A stretch of 6,727 nucleotides of DNA, from assembly GCA_020353135.1 (NCBI GenBank), contig CP070688.1:1541741-1548467 (forward strand). The letters are read 5' to 3'. Under the pieces are notes generated by a model, which was given only the letters and a program-made list of their open reading frames with translations, did not search any database and had not been told where the DNA came from. Below, piece by piece: positions 1-5,882 of this stretch; position 1 is the first letter of the stretch; every line of letters starts with the position of its first letter. The translations under genes were made by a program, and so were the position numbers. Origin of the DNA: Chloroflexota bacterium. GTDB taxonomy: Bacteria; Chloroflexota; Anaerolineae; Promineifilales; Promineifilaceae.

Positions 1-295
1 GTTCGCCCAGGGCGCTCCAGCGGGCAACGTCCGCGGCCAAGCCGCGCTCGACGCTGGCTGTCCTAGAGGTGTAGTGCTCGCCCATGGCCATCCATCGTGC
101 AGCGTCGGCCTTGGTTGCCTTTACGGTTCCGGCGAATGTTTGTGGACCAGCGGCCGAAACTGAAAGATAGATGGTCGCAACAACGATCATGATCGCTGCC
201 AGGCAAACCAGTAACATAACGGCCCGGTGACGCGACCACGAACTTCTGATCACCCCCACCCCATTCAAACTGAGTGTTGCTCCTTCCTGATTCAT
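1..295 (-). CDS. Unrecognised single-pass membrane protein, N-terminal part (cut by left edge)
   Basis: I do not recognise this family. The frame reads leftward from the ATG at 295-293 without a stop to the window edge, giving 98 codons. An AAGGGAG Shine-Dalgarno (plus-strand positions 302-308) lies six bases before the ATG and supports this start. Residues 1-24 are polar with several basic residues (R17, R22, R24). They are followed by a hydrophobic helix at about residues 25-46 (AVMLLVCLAAIMIVVATIYL), so the N-terminus is probably cytoplasmic and the rest outside. The exported part carries an imperfect internal repeat: ADAARWMAMGEHYTSR at about residues 64-79, then AADVARWSALGE ending at the edge, sharing the pattern A-x-x-ARW-x-A-x-GE. 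This suggests a helical repeat or coiled stalk. It is divergent from the SARP regulator. The reading frame and membrane segment are well supported; the function is unknown. Confidence 0.72.
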   Translation of the reverse strand, partial: MNQEGATLSLNGVGVIRSSWSRHRAVMLLVCLAAIMIVVATIYLSVSAAGPQTFAGTVKATKADAARWMAMGEHYTSRTASVERGLAADVARWSALGE

Positions 296-453
296 CGGTA
301 ACTCCCTTGACTCTGGCGGTCAGTTGATGCTCACCCTCGAGTCTTTAATGCATTCTTTCGGTCAATTACGCACACAATATAGCAGTCGAAGGTGGCGAGA
401 ACGTGGACGAAACGTGCCTAAATCGAGGTGATTCAAAAAGTTGCCGTATGTTG

Positions 454-459
454 TATAAT
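454..459 (+). promoter_or_regulatory. Candidate -10 box (TATAAT) for the SARP regulator gene
   Basis: A perfect TATAAT lies about 46 bases before the chosen ATG at 506. It would place transcription start near 466 and leave a leader of about 40 bases. No good -35 hexamer stands 16-18 bases upstream (the region reads gattcaaaa), which would fit an activator-dependent promoter. The box lies inside the upstream extension of the long open frame, which argues against translation starting at 428. Confidence 0.45.
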
Positions 460-494
460 GTCATCAGGTGTTGGTTGTTCACCATTTTCCTTCA

Positions 495-501
495 GAGGGG
501 G
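495..501 (+). promoter_or_regulatory. Ribosome binding site that decides the SARP start
   Basis: GAGGGGG sits four bases before the ATG at 506. The earlier in-frame ATGs at 428 and 458 have no comparable purine-rich site. The homology-like part of the protein (MARLSLSCLGP) also begins exactly at 506. An overlapping ATG at 502 is in another frame and opens only a short reading frame. Confidence 0.6.
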
Positions 502-505
502 ATGT

Positions 506-3500
506 ATGGCGCGGCTGTCGCTTTCTTGTCTGGGGCCACTTCTGGTGACGCTCGACGGGCGGCCAGTGTCTGGATTCAAATCCAACAAGGTGCGGGCCTT
601 GTTGGTGTATCTGGCTGTCGAAGCGGATCGGCTGCACCGTCGCGAGACGCTGGCCGGGTTGCTATGGCCTGAATGGCCTGACCGCGATGCTCTCAGCAAT
701 TTGCGCTATTCCCTTTCCAACTTGCGACAGGTAGTCGGGGACAAAGCAGCCTCACCGCCTTACTTGCTAATATCCCGCGACGCCCTCCAGTTCAACAAGG
801 CAGGCGACGGCGACGTCGATGTAACGACCTTCTTGGCTCAGACCGAATCCGTTTGCGATGCGGCCGGCGACTTCGGTGATCTAGCGGCGCTTGAGGATGC
901 CATCTCCCAGTATCGAGGTGAGTTCCTCGACGGATTCTCGTTAAAGGATTGCGCCTCGTTCGAAGAGTGGGCGCTGTTAAAGCGACAGCAACTGGCCCAG
1001 CGTCTGCATTCAACGCATCGCCATCTGGCTGAGGGCTATGCGCAGACCAAGAAGTTCGGGCAGGCCGAGGCCCATCTTCGCCGGATCATTGAGCTGGAAC
1101 CTTGGGATGAAGCATCCCACCAGGAACTAATGCGAACTCTAGCTCTCAGTGGACAGCGAAGTGCGGCCCTGGCCCAATTCGAAAGCTGTCGCCAGCTTCT
1201 GAGTGATGAGTTGGGCGTCGCGCCGGCCGGAGAAACGGTACGGTTGTACGAGTTAATCCGGGACGGCGAGCTGGATATCTCTCGGACGCCACCCACGATA
1301 CCCTCTATTGTCTCCGCGAAGCCGCCTGCCTTTGTTGAAGATGAGTCGGCGCGCTTTGAGACACCGGTTTTTGTGGCTCGCGAGCCTGAGCTGTCGCAGC
1401 TGAACGGGTACTTGGACCAGGCGCTGGCCGGTCAAGGCCGAGTAGCCTTTGTGACCGGAGAGGCCGGCAGTGGCAAAACAGCCTTGCTTCAGGAGTTCTG
1501 TCGCCGCTGCCAAGAGATCCATGAAGACCTGGTAGTAGCCAACGGTAATTGCAACGCATATACTGGGATTGGAGACCCCTATTTGCCCTTTCGCGAGATA
1601 CTGGCGATGTTGACCGGAGACGTCGAGGCGAAGTGGGCAGCGGGCGCCATCTCCAGTGAGCACGCGCGCCGCTTGTGGAATTCGGCGCCGCTGACAACGT
1701 CGGCGATGCTGGAAGCTGGCCCAGGCCTCGTGGACACGTTCGTGCCGCAATCGGCCCTGCTAGAGCGCATAACGAGCTTTCGTCAGCGCTCCGACCAGGA
1801 AATGCGCTCGGCCGATCTTATTGAACGCCTGTCATCGGTCGGCCGTGTGGCGGGGCGGCCTGAGCAGAGCGACTTGTTCGAACAGTACACCAGGGTGCTG
1901 CAGGCGATGGCCGGCCAACATCCCCTGCTCTTGATACTAGATGACCTGCAGTGGGCGGATCTGGGCTCCGCCAGCTTACTCTTCCATCTGGGCAGGCGCG
2001 TGGCCGGGCGCCACATTATGGTGGTAGGGGCATATCGCCCGGAGGAGATTTCGTCGCCAATGGATGGCGAAAGACATCCGCTAGAACCAGTAGTGAACGA
2101 ACTCCAGCGCGATTTTGGGGGAGCGCCAGTGGTCCTGGATCAGGCTGAACGACGTAAGTTTGTGGATGCCCTATTGGACACGGAGCCGAACCGCCTCGAA
2201 AGCTCGTTTCGGGAAATGCTTTACCGGCAGACGCGCGGCCATCCTTTGTTCACAATCGAGTTGCTGCAAGGCATGCAGGAAAGGGGCGACTTGCTTTGCG
2301 AAGATGGTAATTGGGTGGTCGGCCGGACGTTGGATTGGCAGACGTTGCCGGCCCGGGTGGAGGCAGCCATCGCCGAACGCATGGGCCGGTTAGCTCAACC
2401 GTTGCGGACTATGCTACGTATAGCCAGTGTAGAGGGTGAAGAGTTCACGGCCGAGGTCGTAGCCCGCGTCCTGGATGCCGATGACAGGAACGTGGTGCGA
2501 CAACTGAGCAGCGATTTGGACCGTAGACATCACCTGGTGCGGGCTCAGGCAATCAAGCACTTGAAATCACGGCGCGTTTCCCGATATCGATTCCGTAACT
2601 ATTTGTTCCAGAGGTATCTCTACGACAGTTTGGACGATGTAGAAAGAGCGTATATCCATGAGGACGTGGGTACCGCTATGGAGGAGTTGTACGGGGAGCA
2701 GGCGAGTCAGATCGAATCAATCGCGCCACAATTGGCCTGGCATTTCCTGGAAGCAGGAATTACCGAAAAGTCGGTCCGCTACTCGTCTAGAGCTGGCGCC
2801 AGGGCAGTGCAACTGTCCGCCTTTCAAGAAGGTATCGGTCACCTGACCGCAGGGCTGAGGCTGCTCTCAACGTTGCCACACTCCGCGGCGCGCGACCGGC
2901 AAGAGCTCAAGATGCATCTGGCGCTGGGCATCGCCTACCAAAGTACGGAGAGCGCCTGCTCACCAAATCTCAAACGAAGTTACGCCCGCGCCCGAGAGTT
3001 GTGTTATCAGACAGATGAGACATCTCAGCTCTGCCAGGTACTGGGACAGATTGCCGTTATCCATTACGTGAGCGCGGAGTATCATAAGGCGCGAGAGTTG
3101 GCCAACGAAATGCTGACTTTGGCAGAAAGTCTCGGTGACCCGCTTCTGGTTGCGCTCGGTAACTGGAGGCTGGGATTCATTTCATTCGCTCTTGGGGAAT
3201 TTATAGCGGCTCGTTCCCATCTTGCACAGGTTATCGAGATCTACAAACCCGACGAGCATCACATGTCCCTGATTGCCTTGGATGGAAAAGATGCTGGGCT
3301 TGGCGCCCTTAGCTATGAAGCCTGCTGTCTGTGGTATCTTGGTTTTCCTGAACAAGCCCAGGCCCTTGGCCAGAAAGCATTGGCTCTGGCACATGAACTG
3401 GGCCACCCTTTTGCGTTGGCCGACGCAATTTGCTTTGCGGGCTGCCAATTCGCCGAGTTGGCCCGCGATGCCGAAGCGCTGGAGATCCATTCCCGAGAAC

Positions 3501-4054
3501 TCATCCGCTTGGCAGACGAGGAAGTCCGGGGTTGGCAGGGTACCGGCACGATATACCATGGAGAGGCCTTGGCTATGCTGGGCAAGGTGGAAGAGGGTAT
3601 AAGGGAAATGCGCGCCGGAATGGCGACGGAACGCGATGCGGGCATTATATGCTACATGCCGGTAAGGTTCTGCTTCTTGGCCGAGGCGCTGGCGAAGGCT
3701 GGTAAATCGACGGAAGCGCTTGAAACGCTTTCACAGGCCTTTGCCCTGATAGAGGAGACTGACGAACGCTTCTGGGAGCCAGAACTTCACAGCCTTCAAG
3801 CCGACTTGCTCCTAATGCAGGGTCAAGTCGCCGCTGCCGAAACCAGTTTACTGAAAGCTGTCGAGGTTGCCCGCCAACTCAGCGCAAAATCGTTTGAACT
3901 GAGAGCAACAGTAAGTTTGGCGCGACTTTGGGCGAAACAAGAACGTAAGGCAGATGCGCGACAGATGTTGACTCGGATTTATGATTGGTTCAGTGAAGGA
4001 TTCAACACACCAGACCTGAAAGAGGCTAGTGAGTTAATCGAAGAACTAGCATAG
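506..4054 (+). CDS. Giant SARP/AfsR-type transcriptional regulator (winged helix-BTAD-ATPase-TPR)
   Basis: A cytoplasmic one-component regulator of 1182 residues that probably activates transcription in response to a signal sensed by its ATPase/TPR part. Residues 1-98 form an OmpR-like winged helix (LLVYLAVEADRLHRRETLAG, then LSNLRYSLSNLRQVVG). Residues 104-256 are the BTAD domain, with typical helices ending in LSDELGVAPAGETVRLYELI. Residues 288-560 hold a STAND/AAA-type ATPase: entry motif FVAREPEL at 289-296, Walker A GEAGSGKT at 318-325, and Walker B LLILDDLQWAD at 475-485. A winged-helix-like linker follows near residue 617 (ERMGRL at 624-629). The region from about 740 to 1182 is a helical TPR array. 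The ending (FWEPELH at 1089-1095; SEGFNTPDLKEA near 1163-1174) resembles the tail of ATPase/TPR units attached to class III adenylate cyclases. No C-terminal LuxR helix-turn-helix is present, which separates it from LAL/MalT regulators. Start 506 is preferred over 428 because of its Shine-Dalgarno. The frame is uninterrupted with intact motifs. The target genes and ligand are unknown. Confidence 0.93.
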   Translation: MARLSLSCLGPLLVTLDGRPVSGFKSNKVRALLVYLAVEADRLHRRETLAGLLWPEWPDRDALSNLRYSLSNLRQVVGDKAASPPYLLISRDALQFNKAGDGDVDVTTFLAQTESVCDAAGDFGDLAALEDAISQYRGEFLDGFSLKDCASFEEWALLKRQQLAQRLHSTHRHLAEGYAQTKKFGQAEAHLRRIIELEPWDEASHQELMRTLALSGQRSAALAQFESCRQLLSDELGVAPAGETVRLYELIRDGELDISRTPPTIPSIVSAKPPAFVEDESARFETPVFVAREPELSQLNGYLDQALAGQGRVAFVTGEAGSGKTALLQEFCRRCQEIHEDLVVANGNCNAYTGIGDPYLPFREILAMLTGDVEAKWAAGAISSEHARRLWNSAPLTTSAMLEAGPGLVDTFVPQSALLERITSFRQRSDQEMRSADLIERLSSVGRVAGRPEQSDLFEQYTRVLQAMAGQHPLLLILDDLQWADLGSASLLFHLGRRVAGRHIMVVGAYRPEEISSPMDGERHPLEPVVNELQRDFGGAPVVLDQAERRKFVDALLDTEPNRLESSFREMLYRQTRGHPLFTIELLQGMQERGDLLCEDGNWVVGRTLDWQTLPARVEAAIAERMGRLAQPLRTMLRIASVEGEEFTAEVVARVLDADDRNVVRQLSSDLDRRHHLVRAQAIKHLKSRRVSRYRFRNYLFQRYLYDSLDDVERAYIHEDVGTAMEELYGEQASQIESIAPQLAWHFLEAGITEKSVRYSSRAGARAVQLSAFQEGIGHLTAGLRLLSTLPHSAARDRQELKMHLALGIAYQSTESACSPNLKRSYARARELCYQTDETSQLCQVLGQIAVIHYVSAEYHKARELANEMLTLAESLGDPLLVALGNWRLGFISFALGEFIAARSHLAQVIEIYKPDEHHMSLIALDGKDAGLGALSYEACCLWYLGFPEQAQALGQKALALAHELGHPFALADAICFAGCQFAELARDAEALEIHSRELIRLADEEVRGWQGTGTIYHGEALAMLGKVEEGIREMRAGMATERDAGIICYMPVRFCFLAEALAKAGKSTEALETLSQAFALIEETDERFWEPELHSLQADLLLMQGQVAAAETSLLKAVEVARQLSAKSFELRATVSLARLWAKQERKADARQMLTRIYDWFSEGFNTPDLKEASELIEELA

Positions 4055-4182
4055 TAAAAACTATGGATACTTTGTTGGTGCGGTCGACATTGTCTTCCAG
4101 GTCACGTAAGCCCTCTCAGCGTCGTGACGGCGATTCAAATCCAACTCCGGGGGCAAGATTCTTTGGTGGTGGTTTCATCTGT
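4055..4182. other. Convergent gap between SARP and acetyltransferase genes
   Basis: This 128-base spacer lies between the stops of two converging genes. It contains a 6-bp perfect inverted repeat, GTCACG at 4101-4106 and CGTGAC at 4123-4128, with a 16-base loop. No T-run follows on either strand, so it is not a convincing intrinsic terminator. The stretch gattcaaatcc near 4131-4142 looks superficially like a tRNA T-loop, but the flanking bases do not pair. I see nothing else in it. Confidence 0.45.
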
Positions 4183-4824
4183 CTAAGTTACGCTCAATAG
4201 CGAATAAGGATTCGACAGGTGGTCTTGAACGGCTTCATAGAACCGTCCGACGTGAATGCCGTCAGCCAGCGCATGGTGGATCTGTACGCTTAGCGGCATC
4301 TTTAAGCTCTCACCGTCCTCATAGAACTTCCCCCACGCAAACCGGGGCATAGAATCCACCGGGAAGTTAATTGCGTGCATGAAGCTCGTGAAGGACACCC
4401 ATGGTATGGCCGTCATGTACAGTAGATCGTCTCGTTTCACGTCGTCGCTGATCCATGGGTCCGCTTTCACACAGTCGATCTGCTCGGCCGCTTTTGCCGC
4501 AAATAGCGAAAACTCTTCGGTATACTCAAACGCGCAAAAACTAAACTGATTACCATCCACCAGTATCGTGCAGGAGGGGTGAACGATCTCATGTTCCACC
4601 ACCACCTCACCGCGTATTCGAGTACGAAACTCAGGTATGTTATTGGCTGCCCTTGTCAACACGTAAACTATCGCCACGGTGAACGTCGTGTTCTGCTTCT
4701 TGACGAATGCTCTAAGCGAGGTCATGTCGATGTCGGCGCACATGTTGAAATGTGGGTACGCCCACGTTTTGAACACGCTAAACTGTCTTCGCCGTGGCCA
4801 ATTCTCGAGGTCTATCTGACGCAT
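4183..4824 (-). CDS. Type A chloramphenicol O-acetyltransferase family protein
   Basis: A cytoplasmic enzyme of the CAT family that would transfer acetyl from acetyl-CoA to a hydroxyl, classically the 3-hydroxyl of chloramphenicol. At 213 residues it has the family's full length. The catalytic motif QIHHALADGIHVGRF lies at residues 181-195. His184 corresponds to the general base (His195 in CAT III) and Asp188 to the structural Asp199. Other family landmarks are the N-terminal IDLENWPRR at 4-12, the EFRTRI strand at 65-70, the PWVSFTSF segment at 141-148 in the region of the oxyanion serine, and the WGKF loop at 164-167. A GGGGTGA ribosome site stands about four bases before the ATG at 4824. 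The gene is convergent with the SARP gene and divergent from the protease gene, so it is not in an operon with either. Counted lines average near 50% GC, lower than its neighbours, which hints at transfer. The family is certain enough; activity on chloramphenicol is inference, since environmental CAT-like proteins may use other substrates. Confidence 0.9.
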   Translation of the reverse strand: MRQIDLENWPRRRQFSVFKTWAYPHFNMCADIDMTSLRAFVKKQNTTFTVAIVYVLTRAANNIPEFRTRIRGEVVVEHEIVHPSCTILVDGNQFSFCAFEYTEEFSLFAAKAAEQIDCVKADPWISDDVKRDDLLYMTAIPWVSFTSFMHAINFPVDSMPRFAWGKFYEDGESLKMPLSVQIHHALADGIHVGRFYEAVQDHLSNPYSLLSVT

Positions 4825-4932
4825 AATTCACCCCGGATCGAGACGTAATGAGCGCCCGATTGTGTATCCCTCCAACACACGCATGCCTTGCAGTTAAGAT
4901 AGTCACGTTATTGTAACATCTAACACAACAAT
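4825..4932. promoter_or_regulatory. Divergent promoter region of acetyltransferase and protease genes
   Basis: This 108-base spacer must carry promoters for both flanking genes. On the plus strand a TTGCAG at 4888-4893 stands 17 bases before TTGTAA at 4911-4916, a weak sigma70-like pair. A perfect TATAAT at 4939-4944 lies just past the first possible protease ATG. The left part has a short inverted repeat, TGTGT at 4861-4865 and ACACA at 4875-4879. No clear minus-strand promoter for the acetyltransferase could be picked by eye. Confidence 0.4.
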
Positions 4933-4933
4933 A
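4909..4933. repeat. Inverted repeat TATTGT-N13-ACAATA, candidate operator
   Basis: TATTGT at 4909-4914 is matched by its exact reverse complement ACAATA at 4928-4933, with 13 bases between. A smaller perfect palindrome GTTA-TTG-TAAC (4907-4917) overlaps the left arm. The repeat sits between the two divergent genes, at the promoter or first start codon of the protease. That position would suit a dimeric repressor, but 6-bp arms can occur by chance. Confidence 0.3.
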
Positions 4934-5832
4934 TGGCCTATAATGGACTATGGTTTAGAATAAGCGCCGTAACCTCCCATATGAAAGATAATCTGAGCGA
5001 ACTCTCTGACTCCGATTCCGCAGCATCATCTTCGCACCTGCAATTTCTGCGAGGAGCGCTGTTACGCGCCAGGCCAATCGCCGTTATCTTCGTAACGGCT
5101 ATACTGGCCGTCTCGCTCTTCGTCATTCTCTTTCCGACGCCAACGCCTCTGACTGCGGACGCGGTCGACCAAAGCATCGTCAATGCCATGGCCTCAGCTA
5201 CGCCGCCTCCAGCTTACTCGGCCGAGGTCTATCAAACGATCTTACCGTCGCTGGCTATAATCCAGATTCAAGGCGGGGATCCTGATGACGAAGACCAGTT
5301 CGGCATTGGCAGCGGCGTCGTCATAAACGACCAGGGAGATATACTGACTGCCTGGCACGTTGTGGCCGATGCACAGGAAATCGTAGTGTCCTTTGCCGAC
5401 GGTGGCGAAGTCAAGGCCGATGTCGCAGCCTCCGAACCGGAGAACGACATCGCCGTCCTACATCCCAGGCAAGCGCCAGGATTGATAGTCCCGGCCGTGC
5501 TGCGTAATCCCTACGGGATGCGGATAGGCGACGAAACCTTTGCCGTGGGCAACCCTCTGGGCCTGGCCGGTTCGATGAGCGCCGGCGTGATCTCGGGCTT
5601 CGATCGATCGTTCCAGGTCGACGAGAGCGGTCAAATGCTGGAGGGCTTGATTCAATTTGACGCCGCCGTCAATCCCGGCAATTCAGGCGGCCCTTTGCTT
5701 AACCGGAACGGGCAGGTTATAGGCATCGTGACCGCTCTGGCAAATCCGTCCGACCAGAATTTCTTCACTGGTATTGGGTTCGCGGTGCCCATAGGAACGG
5801 CCGTCAGCATCGCCGGAGGACCGGCCTACTAA
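4933..5832 (+). CDS. Membrane-anchored trypsin-like (S1C/HtrA-type) serine protease without PDZ domain
   Basis: A serine endopeptidase of the HtrA/Deg type, 299 residues from this start. Residues 1-47 are a polar, serine-rich tail ending in basic residues (R40, R45, R47). A single hydrophobic helix spans about 48-68 (RPIAVIFVTAILAVSLFVIL), then a Pro/Thr-rich linker to about residue 95. By the positive-inside rule the catalytic domain lies outside the membrane. The triad is intact: His142 in TAWHVV, Asp172 in NDIAVL and Ser251 in NPGNSGGPLL. GNPLG at 206-210 is also typical of the family. The chain stops at IGFAVPIGTAVSIAGGPAY, immediately after the protease fold, where DegP/HtrA proteins normally continue into one or two PDZ domains. 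There is no Shine-Dalgarno at ATG 4933 nor at the in-frame ATG 4981, so the start is uncertain; 4981 would shorten the tail by 16 residues without affecting the anchor. It lies 50 bases before the MoxR gene on the same strand, suggesting cotranscription. The substrate is unknown. Confidence 0.9.
   Translation: MAYNGLWFRISAVTSHMKDNLSELSDSDSAASSSHLQFLRGALLRARPIAVIFVTAILAVSLFVILFPTPTPLTADAVDQSIVNAMASATPPPAYSAEVYQTILPSLAIIQIQGGDPDDEDQFGIGSGVVINDQGDILTAWHVVADAQEIVVSFADGGEVKADVAASEPENDIAVLHPRQAPGLIVPAVLRNPYGMRIGDETFAVGNPLGLAGSMSAGVISGFDRSFQVDESGQMLEGLIQFDAAVNPGNSGGPLLNRNGQVIGIVTALANPSDQNFFTGIGFAVPIGTAVSIAGGPAY
4939..4944 (+). promoter_or_regulatory. Candidate -10 box (TATAAT) for the protease-MoxR operon
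   Basis: A perfect TATAAT begins six bases after the first in-frame ATG (4933). If it is the real -10 element, transcription would start near 4951 and the protease would have to begin at the in-frame ATG at 4981 instead. No good -35 hexamer lies 16-18 bases upstream; TTGTAA at 4911-4916 is 22 bases away, which is too far. The assignment is therefore tentative. Confidence 0.3.
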
Positions 5833-5868
5833 TGAGGCTCTCCGCGCTGTACGCGTTACGCTAATCTC

Positions 5869-5875
5869 AAAAGGA
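5869..5875 (+). promoter_or_regulatory. Ribosome binding site of the MoxR gene
   Basis: The purine run AAAAGGA ends seven bases before the ATG at 5883. This fixes the MoxR start and contrasts with the absence of such a site before the protease gene. No promoter-like pair or terminator is evident in the 50-base gap after the protease stop, which supports cotranscription. Confidence 0.6.
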
Positions 5876-5882
5876 TCTTGTA

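Larger units (their letters stand above)
296..505. other. Divergent intergenic region between membrane protein and SARP regulator
   Basis: This 210-base stretch separates two divergent genes and should hold both promoters. The rightward gene has a clear TATAAT at 454-459. For the leftward gene the best -10-like hexamer is TATATT on the minus strand (plus positions 381-376), but I find no convincing -35 partner. The sequence TCGAAGGTG occurs at 386-394 and a near copy, TCGAGGTG, at 423-430. Both resemble the TCGAG-type heptamers bound by SARP regulators, but their 37-base spacing does not fit the usual 11- or 22-base phasing. Short open frames here overlap the promoter and lack ribosome binding sites, so I do not call them genes. 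Confidence 0.55.

Noticed and set aside
1253..1750. A 165-codon open frame on the minus strand inside the SARP gene
   Set aside because: It lies antisense to the conserved ATPase region with intact Walker motifs, and its composition (many Arg, His, Gln) is typical of a shadow frame.
3182..3645. Overlapping minus-strand open frames of 110 and 125 codons under the SARP TPR region
   Set aside because: Both are antisense to the TPR array of an uninterrupted long gene and show no recognisable motif.
4101..4128. A bidirectional intrinsic terminator formed by GTCACG/CGTGAC
   Set aside because: The stem is only 6 bp with a 16-base loop, is not especially GC-rich, and has no T-run on either strand.
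4111..4160. A tRNA 3'-end remnant in the convergent gap (gattcaaatcc resembling a T-loop, followed by ccgggggca)
   Set aside because: The five bases on either side of the putative T-loop do not pair, no matching 5' acceptor strand or anticodon arm is present upstream, and no CCA follows.
4183..4824. Mobile element carrying the acetyltransferase gene
   Set aside because: I found no transposase, no terminal inverted repeats of useful length and no flanking direct repeats; only the somewhat lower GC content suggests transfer.
4579..4848. An 89-codon plus-strand frame across the 5' part of the acetyltransferase gene
   Set aside because: It is antisense to a well-supported CAT-family coding sequence and has no recognisable domain.
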